Source of the DNA: an uncultured Ruminococcus sp.
GTDB lineage: Bacteria > Bacillota > Clostridia > Oscillospirales > Acutalibacteraceae
Assembly: GCA_902783065.1 (NCBI GenBank)
Contig: CACZPV010000218.1
Coordinates: 1-6,680 of the forward strand
Length of the DNA stretch: 6,680 nt
Direction: 5' to 3'
Notes under the pieces: generated by a model
Seen by the model: only the letters and a program-made list of their open reading frames with translations
The model's database searches: none
What the model was told of the DNA's origin: nothing
Translations under genes and position numbers: made by a program
In this document: positions 1 to 5,589 of the stretch, piece after piece
Layout of the letters: every line of letters begins with the position of its first letter
Position numbering within the stretch: position 1 is the stretch's first letter

Positions 1-1
1 C

Positions 2-1483
2 CACGGCTATAATTCCAGAATGTGCAAACTGAATGCAGCAGAAACTGCTGTGTATGCGATTGACAAAACCGAGAAAAAATTGGTAAAGTATAATTATGTT
101 ACAGATACAGCAAGCACAGTATTGTCTATTGATGATGTATGGTATGTTAACAGCAACAGCTACTATGAATATGCCTTTTCAGGATTAGACTCTCATAATG
201 GATTACTGTATTATAATACACCTGATATCGTTTATTCACTGAATCCTGTCACAATGGAAAAAAAGGTTGTATACCGTAACACCTCCTCAAAACATTTTTA
301 CGGTCTGAGAATCAGTGACAATAAACTATACGTAATACTGGCATCTACTGCAAATGAAACCGGAACTGAAAATATGATTCTCCAACTTCCGGAGGAGCAA
401 GAAGCTGCTGACCCGGTTGAAAATAAATCTACTGTAAGTAAAACAGAGTTTTATGTAGGTGATACGGTTAATATCCAAGGCGCTGCCACCGGCGGTGACG
501 GTAAATATACTTACGAATTTTATTATAAAAGAACCACAGCTTCAAACTGGACGAAATTCGGAAATCAATCTTCTGCTGTGTTCCAGCCACAGTCGGAGGG
601 CGAATTTGAGATTAAAACAATTGCTTCTGACAGCAGCGGAGATTCCGATGTCAAAACCTTCTCCCTTAAAGCAAAACCCGCTTTAAAGAATCTGACGACC
701 GTGACCAAAACCAATTTTACTGTAGGCGATACGGTTACAGTTAAAGGTGCAGCATCAGGCGGCAGCGGAAATTATCAATATGAATTCTATTATAAAAGAA
801 GTACAGTCAACAGCTGGACAAGATTTGATAAAAATGGTGTCGGAACGTTTAAACCCGGTTCGGCAGGCAGCTTCACCATCAGAACATATGTTAAAGACAG
901 CGCAGGTAAGTCCTCTGTTAAAGATTTCATTCTGACGGCTTCTTATCAGGCACTTGCCAATAATACCATTGTATCCAAAACCAAATTTACGGTAGGTGAG
1001 TCAGTTACGGTTAAAGGTGCAGCATCAGGCGGCAGCGGAACATATCATTATGAATTCTACTACCGGAGAAGTACTGTCAGTAACTGGACTAAATTCGATA
1101 AAAACGGTGTCGGAACGTTCAAGCCCGGTTCAGAAGGTACTTTTTACATCAGAACCTATGCCAAAGACAGCGCAGGTAAATCTGCAATGAAAGAGTTTAC
1201 TTTAACCGCATTACCGGTACTGAAAAATCTGACAACAGTAAGCAAAACCTCTGCTTCAAAAGGCGAAACAGTTACGGTAAAGGGAGCTGCTTCCGGCGGC
1301 AGCGGCAGCTACTACTACGAATTCTATTACAAAAACAGTACAGGCAGCACATGGACGAAATTCGGCTCCAACAGCACAGCAAGCTTTAAGTCTTCTGCTG
1401 CGGGCACCTATAATATCAGAACCTATGCAAAAGATTCTAACGGTAAAGGTGCAGTCAAAGATTTTACAATTACAGTAAAATAA
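2..1483 (+). CDS. Repeat protein with propeller-like segment and four triple-tyrosine-type domains (5' end outside window)
   Basis: The reading frame is open to the left edge, and the first ATG (base 20) has no ribosome binding site, so the gene almost certainly begins outside the window. Residues below are counted from that ATG. Residues 8-124 have short alternating strands (VYAIDKTEKKLVKYN, GLRISDNKLYVIL) like beta-propeller blades, possibly a DUF5050-like segment. Four tandem repeats follow at about 134-219, 223-309, 313-399 and 402-487. Each has the pattern TTVSKT..VGxTVTVKGAA, then GGxGxYxYEFYYKR, then WTKF, then FKP...G.F.IRTYAKD, then VKDF. The tyrosine-rich core resembles the Y_Y_Y (triple tyrosine) family, whose folds are Ig/FN3-like. 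The protein ends with the last repeat, and there is no LPXTG or transmembrane anchor at the C-terminus. It is probably secreted or surface-bound through the missing N-terminus. The ligand is unknown. The next gene carries two copies of the same repeat. Confidence 0.85.
   Translation, partial: HGYNSRMCKLNAAETAVYAIDKTEKKLVKYNYVTDTASTVLSIDDVWYVNSNSYYEYAFSGLDSHNGLLYYNTPDIVYSLNPVTMEKKVVYRNTSSKHFYGLRISDNKLYVILASTANETGTENMILQLPEEQEAADPVENKSTVSKTEFYVGDTVNIQGAATGGDGKYTYEFYYKRTTASNWTKFGNQSSAVFQPQSEGEFEIKTIASDSSGDSDVKTFSLKAKPALKNLTTVTKTNFTVGDTVTVKGAASGGSGNYQYEFYYKRSTVNSWTRFDKNGVGTFKPGSAGSFTIRTYVKDSAGKSSVKDFILTASYQALANNTIVSKTKFTVGESVTVKGAASGGSGTYHYEFYYRRSTVSNWTKFDKNGVGTFKPGSEGTFYIRTYAKDSAGKSAMKEFTLTALPVLKNLTTVSKTSASKGETVTVKGAASGGSGSYYYEFYYKNSTGSTWTKFGSNSTASFKSSAAGTYNIRTYAKDSNGKGAVKDFTITVK
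419..1480 (+). repeat. Four tandem ~270-bp coding repeats
   Basis: The DNA encodes four consecutive copies of one domain, beginning near 419, 686, 956 and 1223, so the period is 267-270 bp. Copies 2 and 3 are closest. Bases 740-770 and 1010-1040 are identical over 31 nt at a distance of exactly 270, and further identical blocks follow (GGTGTCGGAACGTT; AAAGACAGCGCAGGTAA). Copy 1 is the most divergent. The pattern fits growth by unequal crossing-over, with the inner pair being the youngest. Confidence 0.85.
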
Positions 1484-1540
1484 TAGCCGGGACTTCTGAT
1501 AAAAGTCTGGTATTTCTTTTGAGATACCGGGCTTTTCTTA
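1484..1540 (+). terminator. Branched intrinsic terminator after the repeat gene
   Basis: Directly after the TAA stop there is an 8-bp hairpin (1509-1516 with 1521-1528, loop TTTT, one G-T pair). It is preceded by a smaller stem (GACTT 1491-1495 with AAGTC 1503-1507). Both can be enclosed by AGCC (1485-1488) pairing with GGGCT (around 1529-1533), which leads into CTTTTCTT. This is consistent with Rho-independent termination of the upstream gene. Confidence 0.7.
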
Positions 1541-1552
1541 TTGACTTTCGGA

Positions 1553-1588
1553 GCGGGGGTTGTGCCGGCGCGGGCGGCACAACCCCGC
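1553..1588. repeat. Very GC-rich perfect-stem palindrome, possible second terminator or dispersed repeat
   Basis: The left arm 1553-1567 pairs with the right arm 1575-1588 (CGGCACAACCCCGC) over 14 bp with a single bulged G, around the 7-nt loop GCGCGGG. The element is about 80% G+C, in strong contrast to the surrounding AT-rich DNA. On the + strand it is followed by ACC and five T residues (1592-1596), so it could act as a back-up terminator. Its composition and symmetry also fit a mobile palindromic element of the REP/MITE kind. The sequence alone does not decide between these. Confidence 0.6.
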
Positions 1589-1594
1589 ACCTTT

Positions 1595-1617
1595 TTACAA
1601 TCGGCTAATTATTGTAA
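1595..1617. repeat. Operator-like inverted repeat TTACAAT-N9-ATTGTAA
   Basis: A perfect 7-bp inverted repeat (1595-1601 and 1611-1617) with a 9-nt centre lies about 110 bp upstream of the promoter of the lipoprotein gene. The spacing suits a dimeric DNA-binding protein, but in AT-rich DNA this could be chance. No regulator is identifiable. Confidence 0.3.
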
Positions 1618-1723
1618 GTGTAAAATTATAGTTGGCAGCGGTGCATAAGATCTGTGACGAATGAAAAAAATCACATTTGGGATCTGACGGCTCGACGGTA
1701 ATATTTATAAATTGAAAAATCAC

Positions 1724-1752
1724 TTGAAATATGTATTACTGTATGCTAAAAT
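1724..1752 (+). promoter_or_regulatory. Sigma-A promoter of the lipoprotein gene
   Basis: TTGAAA (1724-1729) and TAAAAT (1747-1752) are separated by exactly 17 bp. A TG dinucleotide one base before the -10 box (1744-1745) makes an extended -10. Transcription should begin near 1759, which leaves a leader of about 85 nt before the ATG. Confidence 0.65.
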
Positions 1753-1828
1753 ATGTCTGTAACAAAATCAAAATTATAATCTGATGTAATGCAATACAGC
1801 ATATATGTTTAGTATTGCCGCAAAAAAC

Positions 1829-1836
1829 AGGAAGGG
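1829..1836 (+). promoter_or_regulatory. Ribosome binding site that fixes the lipoprotein start
   Basis: AGGAAGGG lies 8 nt before ATG 1845. The frame can be extended upstream to a TTG at 1815, but that codon has no ribosome binding site, and using it would put ten extra residues in front of a normal signal peptide. The ATG at 1845 is therefore chosen. Confidence 0.8.
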
Positions 1837-1844
1837 ATCTTAAG

Positions 1845-2501
1845 ATGTTTAAAAAAGCAATTACACTGATAATGGCTGCTGTTATGTCTGTAAGTGTACT
1901 GACAGCCTGCTCCGAAATTAATCAGGACAACGATAAGCCAGCTGCAAATTCGGTATCTGATGAAACGCAGTTGTCAAACATTACCACTGTAAGCAAAACA
2001 GATTTTATTGTGGGAGAAACTGTTACTGTAAAAGGAGAAGCTTACGGCGGTAACGGTGAATACTTTTATGAATTTTATTACAAAAGAAACAACTCAGACA
2101 AATGGACAGCTTTCGGCAAAAACGGAACCGCTGCGTTCAAACCTGCCGCTGAGGGCAGTTTTACCATCAGAACCTACGCAAAAGATACAGCCGGTCATGC
2201 CGCTGTAAAAGATTTTAGCCTTAAGGCATCTCCCGCTATTGTGAACAAAACTACCGTCAGCACAACGGAACTTACCACAGAGGATGCTGTGAAAGTCAAG
2301 GGTGCTGCTGCAGGCGGTGACGGAAACTATTATTATGAATTTTATGTAAAAAAAGCCAAGGATAATAAATGGACTTCGTTTGGCAAAAGAGGAGAAGGTA
2401 CCTTTAAGCCTCAGTCAACAGGTGATTACATTATCCGTACTTATGCAAAAGATAAGGTCGGCGGAGCAGATGTAAAGGACTTTAATATTAAAGTAAAATA
2501 A
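1845..2501 (+). CDS. Lipoprotein with two triple-tyrosine-type repeat domains
   Basis: A 218-residue exported lipoprotein. The N-terminus MFKK, a hydrophobic stretch (residues 5-18) and the lipobox L19-T20-A21-C22 predict cleavage by signal peptidase II and attachment of Cys22 to membrane lipid. Residues 23-42 form a polar linker (NQDNDKPAANSV). Two repeats follow at 43-127 and 133-218, each with the pattern GGxGxYxYEFY, WT.FG, FKP, G...IRTYAKD and VKDF seen in the four-repeat protein upstream. The stop comes immediately after the second repeat, as it does upstream. The gene has its own promoter and terminator, so it is a neighbour rather than a strict operon partner. The two genes probably arose from one another by duplication. 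The ligand and role are unknown; binding a cell-wall or carbohydrate component is possible but not shown. Second repeat differs in places, for example YEFYVKKAK. Confidence 0.9.
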   Translation: MFKKAITLIMAAVMSVSVLTACSEINQDNDKPAANSVSDETQLSNITTVSKTDFIVGETVTVKGEAYGGNGEYFYEFYYKRNNSDKWTAFGKNGTAAFKPAAEGSFTIRTYAKDTAGHAAVKDFSLKASPAIVNKTTVSTTELTTEDAVKVKGAAAGGDGNYYYEFYVKKAKDNKWTSFGKRGEGTFKPQSTGDYIIRTYAKDKVGGADVKDFNIKVK

Positions 2502-2549
2502 TAATCATTATCTGTTAAAAAAGCTGATATCTTCAATCAATACAAAACA

Positions 2550-2591
2550 GAACCGTGATCTGCCCTGTTATCAGGCTGCATATCACGGTTC
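2550..2591. terminator. Bidirectional intrinsic terminator between convergent genes
   Basis: A perfect 10-bp stem (GAACCGTGAT 2550-2559 with ATCACGGTTC 2582-2591) encloses a smaller GCC/GGC stem. On the + strand it is followed by TTTTCTG. On the - strand it is followed by TGTTTTG. It lies between the end of the lipoprotein gene (2501) and the end of the deformylase-like gene (2604), so it can stop transcription from both sides. Confidence 0.85.
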
Positions 2592-2603
2592 TTTTCTGAT
2601 TCA

Positions 2604-3017
2604 TTATATAATAATTCCATTGCAGTGATCCATTTCATGCTGAATAATTTGTGCAGTAAAACCCGAATATGTTCCCTTATGGTATTTCATCTGCATATCT
2701 GAATACTCAACTTCCACTGTGTTCCAACGCTTCGTTTTCCGCTTTCCCTGCAGCGACAAACATCCTTCCTCTGTTTCATAACTCTCTGAGGAATGAGAAA
2801 TTATTCTCGGATTAATCATCACGACTGGCATCAGCTGAGTCTGCACAATAATAATATTCTTCCTGACACCAATCATATTTGCTGCCAATCCTACACACTG
2901 ACTGCTGTTTGCACTCAGTGTATCAATAAGATCAATGGCTGTAGGTATATCAGCCTTTGAGGCTGGAACGGATCTTCTGCTCAAAAACATTATATCTTTT
3001 ACAATTTTACGTTCCAT
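2604..3017 (-). CDS. def: Peptide deformylase family protein, short paralogue lacking the motif-I glutamine
   Basis: A 137-residue protein of the polypeptide deformylase family, whose active members remove the formyl group from the starting methionine of new proteins. Motif II is E84-G-C-L-S88 and motif III is H127-E-M-D-H131. Metal ligands Cys86, His127 and His131 and the catalytic Glu128 are therefore present. Motif I reads G43-L-A-A-N-M48, where active enzymes have GxGLAAxQ; the Gln that stabilises the transition state is Met48 here. The protein also stops six residues after HEMDH (CNGIII), so it lacks the C-terminal helix of E. coli Def. Similar short GLAANMIG proteins occur in streptococci and clostridia, usually beside a full-length enzyme. 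The ATG at 3017 has GGAG six nt upstream (3024-3027). Family membership is secure. Deformylase activity is doubtful, and a different substrate or a residual role is possible. Confidence 0.85.
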   Translation of the reverse strand: MERKIVKDIMFLSRRSVPASKADIPTAIDLIDTLSANSSQCVGLAANMIGVRKNIIIVQTQLMPVVMINPRIISHSSESYETEEGCLSLQGKRKTKRWNTVEVEYSDMQMKYHKGTYSGFTAQIIQHEMDHCNGIII

Positions 3018-3073
3018 TATATTCTCCGTTCATAAAATAGAAAATTTATGGCATAATAACATCGGGTGATACT

Positions 3074-3295
3074 ATGACATTAATTAACTGCTGTGAAAAC
3101 TGCGTCTACCAAAATGAAGGCTTCTGCTGTCTGGACAGCGTTTGCGCCGTTACAAATCTTTCTCCCGGCGGCTGTATTCATAAGCTTGAACGTACTAAAT
3201 CAGGACAAAGCATCTGTCCCGAAAAAAAAATGTATTCAGACGCACTTATCCCACAAGAGCCGCTACCGCATCACGGATCGTCCTTACTCCTATAA
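3074..3295 (+). CDS. Small cysteine-rich protein, probably metal-binding, overlapping the radA 3' end
   Basis: A 73-residue ORF divergent from the deformylase-like gene, with a 56-bp gap. It begins at an ATG with GGGTGAT (3064-3070) three nt upstream, a good match to the 16S rRNA tail. Eight cysteines lie at residues 6, 7, 10, 18, 19, 24, 34 and 48. The spacing CCENC...GFCC...C...GGC looks like a compact zinc- or iron-binding domain in residues 1-37. Short clostridial proteins with this pattern are, as I recall, sometimes labelled hydroxymyristoyl-ACP dehydratase, a name nothing here supports. Residues 53-73 (nt 3230-3292) carry no cysteines, and the last 50 bp lie antisense to the end of radA, so that tail may be unconserved. 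A run of nine A residues (3222-3230) precedes it, so slippage or a sequencing error could alter the C-terminus. The first half is likely real; the exact end is uncertain. Confidence 0.62.
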   Translation: MTLINCCENCVYQNEGFCCLDSVCAVTNLSPGGCIHKLERTKSGQSICPEKKMYSDALIPQEPLPHHGSSLLL

Positions 3296-4622
3296 TATCA
3301 ATTTTAGCATCGTCCGGAAGAACAAGATTCTTCAAATTGTGATACGGCAGAATACATTTGGAAAATCCCAGCCTTGCTGCCTCTGTCACACGCAGGGCAG
3401 CGTGGTTGACAGCACGAATCTCCCCGGTAAGACCGATTTCTCCGAATGCAAGCAAATCTTCAGGAACAACAATATCCTTCAGACTGCTGACAAGTGCAAT
3501 CGTCACTGCCAGATCAGCGGCAGGTTCATCCAGTTTCAGTCCTCCGATAACATTAACATATGCATCAAGGCTTGAAAAATAATAACCGCAGCGCTTCTCC
3601 AATACAGCAAGAAGCATACTCATACGGTTATAATCAAAACCGGTGGACATCCTTCTGGCATTGCCGTAACCTGAATTGGTTACCAGTCCCTGTATTTCAG
3701 CAAGAATGGGACGGCTGCCCTCCATCGGGCAGGCAACACAGGTACCGCTTACATTTTTTGGCCTGCCCGAAAGCAGCATTAATGATGGATTTTCCACTTC
3801 TGAAAGTCCGCTGTCCCCCATCTGAAAAACACCAATTTCATTTGTTGAACCATATCTGTTTTTAACTGCTCTCAAAATACGATAGGACATCTGTTTATCG
3901 CCTTCAAAATACAAGACAGCATCAACAATATGTTCCAGTACCTTAGGACCGGCAATAGCGCCGTCCTTATTGACATGTCCGACAATAATACAGGGAATAT
4001 CCAGTGATTTTGAAGTTCTCATAAGGATATTTGTACATTCTCTTACCTGAGTAACACTGCCGGGAGAAGAACTCAGTTCCTTAAAATTCATAGTTTGTAT
4101 GGAATCAACCATAACCAGATCCGGTTTTTCGTTTTGAATCTGATCCGCCACCGCTTCAACATCTGTTTCTGTCATAACAAACAGATTCTCACTGTTGACA
4201 CCAAGACGTGATGCACGAAGTTTTATCTGCCGTTTTGATTCCTCACCGGAGATATATAGAATCTTCAATATCTTGCCAAGATGATTGCAAATCTGCATAA
4301 GGATAGTTGATTTGCCAATTCCCGGATCTCCTCCCAGCAGAACCAGAGAACCTTTGACGATTCCCCCGCCAAGTACTCTGTCAAGTTCTCCCGAACCGGT
4401 ATAGTAGCGTTCTTCATCCTCTGTCGTAATCCTGTTTATCGGCACAGGTACCGCAGCAGGACGCGATCTTGCTGCGGAAACCGACTTACTTTTCCCATAA
4501 GATTCTCTGACTTCCTCAGACATGGTATTCCACTGCCCGCAGCCGGGACATTTACCGAACCATTTTGCGCTTTCATAGCCGCACTCCGAACATACATAAA
4601 TTGTTTTAATTTTCTCTGCCAT
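3246..4622 (-). CDS. radA: DNA repair protein RadA (Sms)
   Basis: Full-length 458-residue RadA, a RecA-like ATPase that helps process recombination intermediates by driving branch migration. The N-terminal C4 zinc finger is Cys11, Cys14, Cys25 and Cys28 (CSECG...CPGCG). The ATPase core has Walker A GGDPGIGKST (97-106), Walker B ending in Asp173 (PDLVMVDS) and the RadA-specific KNRYG motif (254-258). The C-terminal Lon-protease-like domain covers about 350-450 (DAYVNVIGGLKLDEPAADL, GEIGLTGEIR) and lacks proteolytic function in this family. The ATG at 4622 has GAGG six nt upstream (4629-4632). It lies 57 bp after the amidase gene on the same strand with no terminator between, so co-transcription is likely. 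Its last 50 bp overlap the convergent Cys-rich ORF, leaving no room for a private terminator. CVACPMEG at 295-302 adds a CxxC pair that may just be local variation. Confidence 0.97.
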   Translation of the reverse strand: MAEKIKTIYVCSECGYESAKWFGKCPGCGQWNTMSEEVRESYGKSKSVSAARSRPAAVPVPINRITTEDEERYYTGSGELDRVLGGGIVKGSLVLLGGDPGIGKSTILMQICNHLGKILKILYISGEESKRQIKLRASRLGVNSENLFVMTETDVEAVADQIQNEKPDLVMVDSIQTMNFKELSSSPGSVTQVRECTNILMRTSKSLDIPCIIVGHVNKDGAIAGPKVLEHIVDAVLYFEGDKQMSYRILRAVKNRYGSTNEIGVFQMGDSGLSEVENPSLMLLSGRPKNVSGTCVACPMEGSRPILAEIQGLVTNSGYGNARRMSTGFDYNRMSMLLAVLEKRCGYYFSSLDAYVNVIGGLKLDEPAADLAVTIALVSSLKDIVVPEDLLAFGEIGLTGEIRAVNHAALRVTEAARLGFSKCILPYHNLKNLVLPDDAKIDIIGVRTIRDAVAALVG

Positions 4623-4640
4623 AAAAATCCTCTTTACCTG

Positions 4641-4676
4641 TTCATTCCGCCGCCTGTCAATACAATGCAGAATGAA
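4641..4676. other. Hairpin between the amidase gene and radA
   Basis: TTCATTCCGC (4641-4650) and GCAGAATGAA (4667-4676) form a 10-bp stem, with one G-T pair in the - strand RNA, around a 16-nt loop. On the - strand it begins just after the amidase stop codon and ends about 8 nt before the radA ribosome binding site. It has no T-run, so it is not a classical terminator. It could stabilise or help process the shared transcript, or influence radA translation. Confidence 0.45.
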
Positions 4677-4679
4677 GCT

Positions 4680-5390
4680 TTATTTTTTGCTCATATAATC
4701 CAGAAAACCACAGCATATAGCAAATGCCATTTCACTCTGATAGTTTTCACTGTTCAGTTTCTTTGCCTCTTCCTCATTAGAAAGAAATCCACATTCTACA
4801 ATTACAGCAGGAACCTCTGCCTTTTTAAGTATATATACTGATCCGTTGTCTGCTTTTAGCTCACGGCTGTTTTCAGGCTGCAAAAGCGATGTAACGCTGC
4901 GCCGGATACATTCTGCCAGTTTTTCACTTTTCGGATTATTTTCTGAGTAAAACATCTGTGCCCCGCTGTACTTACTTTGCTCAAATTTATTCTGATGAAT
5001 ACTAATGAGGATATTATCAGAATTGGAATTAATCATCTCCACACGATTCTTCATATCTGATACCTTTTTCTCTCTTACAGTAGAAGCGGAACTGTCATAT
5101 ACGGAGATATCTTCCTCTCGTATCATTTTTACATCATATCCCGACAGTTTCAGCATATCCCTCAGCTTTAAAGCAATAGCTAAATTTACATCCTTTTCAA
5201 GAACACCATTGTCACTTGCCCCGCCATCTTCTCCGCCGTGCCCGGCATCAATCACCACAACTGGTTTCTGCTCACTGATCGTTACAACAGCTTCTCCGTC
5301 ATCTTCCAGTGATACATAAAACAAGGTTCCAAATAAGAAAATACATATCAGCACCGAAGAATAACACAAATACGCTTTCAGCTTTTCCAC
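4680..5390 (-). CDS. cwlD: N-acetylmuramoyl-L-alanine amidase, CwlD type
   Basis: A 236-residue zinc amidase of the Amidase_3 family, which cuts the bond between N-acetylmuramic acid and the peptide stem of peptidoglycan. Residues 7-27 form one membrane segment with a short cytoplasmic N-terminus, so the enzyme is anchored facing outward. Zinc ligands are His51 (VIDAGHGG), Glu65 and His132 (ISIHQNKF). The catalytic Glu is Glu199 (VIVECGFLSN). Length, single-domain layout and the GAQMFYS and VECGFLSN stretches match Bacillus CwlD, which with PdaA makes muramic-delta-lactam in the spore cortex. That suggests a spore-forming lineage, or a CwlD relative kept for vegetative wall turnover. The start is GTG 5390 (not ATG), supported by GGGGTGAT (5394-5401 on the other strand) three nt upstream. 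It lies upstream of radA on the same strand. Confidence 0.92.
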   Translation of the reverse strand: MEKLKAYLCYSSVLICIFLFGTLFYVSLEDDGEAVVTISEQKPVVVIDAGHGGEDGGASDNGVLEKDVNLAIALKLRDMLKLSGYDVKMIREEDISVYDSSASTVREKKVSDMKNRVEMINSNSDNILISIHQNKFEQSKYSGAQMFYSENNPKSEKLAECIRRSVTSLLQPENSRELKADNGSVYILKKAEVPAVIVECGFLSNEEEAKKLNSENYQSEMAFAICCGFLDYMSKK

Positions 5391-5393
5391 TTT

Positions 5394-5401
5394 ATCACCC
5401 C
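5394..5401 (-). promoter_or_regulatory. Ribosome binding site supporting the GTG start of the amidase
   Basis: The - strand reads GGGGTGAT followed by AAA and GTG. The GGTGAT part pairs with the 3' end of 16S rRNA and is only three nt from the start, the same arrangement as before the Cys-rich ORF. It gives the GTG start the full membrane anchor MEKLKAYLCYSSVL. Confidence 0.7.
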
Positions 5402-5436
5402 GATAAAGCTTATGCAGAATTTCACTGATTCATGTT

Positions 5437-5468
5437 AATATACAAAGTATATCAGCTGATTAAGAATT
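5437..5468 (-). promoter_or_regulatory. Possible promoter region of the amidase-radA unit
   Basis: The region between the terminator of the coiled-coil gene (5551-5581) and the amidase start must hold a promoter if the unit is independent. Two -10-like boxes are visible on the - strand: TATACT (5446-5451, preceded by TGA) and TATATT (5437-5442). Neither has a convincing -35 box; the best partner is TTTAAA 17 bp upstream of TATACT. I saw no clear sigma-G or sigma-E sporulation promoter. Confidence 0.3.
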
Positions 5469-5550
5469 TTTAAATATTAGTATTACATTCTGACTAACGT
5501 TAAAGGCGGAATAATGAATACCCGATAAAATGTTAATAAATAAGCTTTGC

Positions 5551-5581
5551 AAAAACCGACATCTGCCGAAACAGATGCCGG
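5551..5581 (-). terminator. Intrinsic terminator after the coiled-coil gene
   Basis: On the - strand CCGGCATCTG (5572-5581) pairs with CAGATGTCGG (5556-5565), 10 bp including one G-T, around a 6-nt loop. It is followed at once by TTTTTG. It begins 9 bp after the stop codon of the coiled-coil gene and separates it from the amidase gene. Confidence 0.85.
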
Positions 5582-5589
5582 TCATCAGC

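Larger units (their letters stand above)
1541..1844. other. Intergenic region between the two repeat-protein genes
   Basis: About 300 bp without a credible gene. From left to right it holds the GC-rich palindrome at 1553-1588 and the small inverted repeat at 1595-1617. An interrupted dyad follows (AGATC-TGTGA at 1648-1657 with TCACA at 1671-1675 and GATCT at 1681-1685). Then come the promoter at 1724-1752 and an untranslated leader of about 85 nt that ends in the ribosome binding site. I see no known riboswitch in the leader. Confidence 0.6.

Noticed and set aside
20..22. ATG at base 20 as the true start of the first gene
   Set aside because: There is no ribosome binding site or signal peptide, and the frame stays open to the window edge with protein-like sequence. 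The gene is cut by the window.
459..1190. Out-of-frame + strand ORFs of 62-75 codons inside the repeat gene
   Set aside because: They recur in the same alternative frame because the underlying DNA is repeated. They lack ribosome binding sites, and the repeat protein in the main frame is clearly the coding one.
419..1480. Tandem repeats as a CRISPR array
   Set aside because: The period is about 270 bp, the units are in-frame and protein-coding, and there are no short identical repeats with unique spacers.
3093..3865. + strand ORFs of 160, 74 and 101 codons over the radA end
   Set aside because: They are antisense to a full-length RadA whose motifs are all intact, have no recognisable domain and no good ribosome binding site.
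4632..4660. A perfect TTGACA on the - strand (4655-4660) in front of radA as a private promoter
   Set aside because: The matching -10 position reads only TAAAGA and lies in the ribosome binding site, so a transcript would start almost at the ATG. Read-through from the amidase gene is simpler.
5005..5319. 104-codon + strand ORF opposite the amidase gene
   Set aside because: It is rich in Ser, Thr and Pro, as expected for the complement of a coding strand, and has no start signal. The amidase on the other strand has all catalytic residues.
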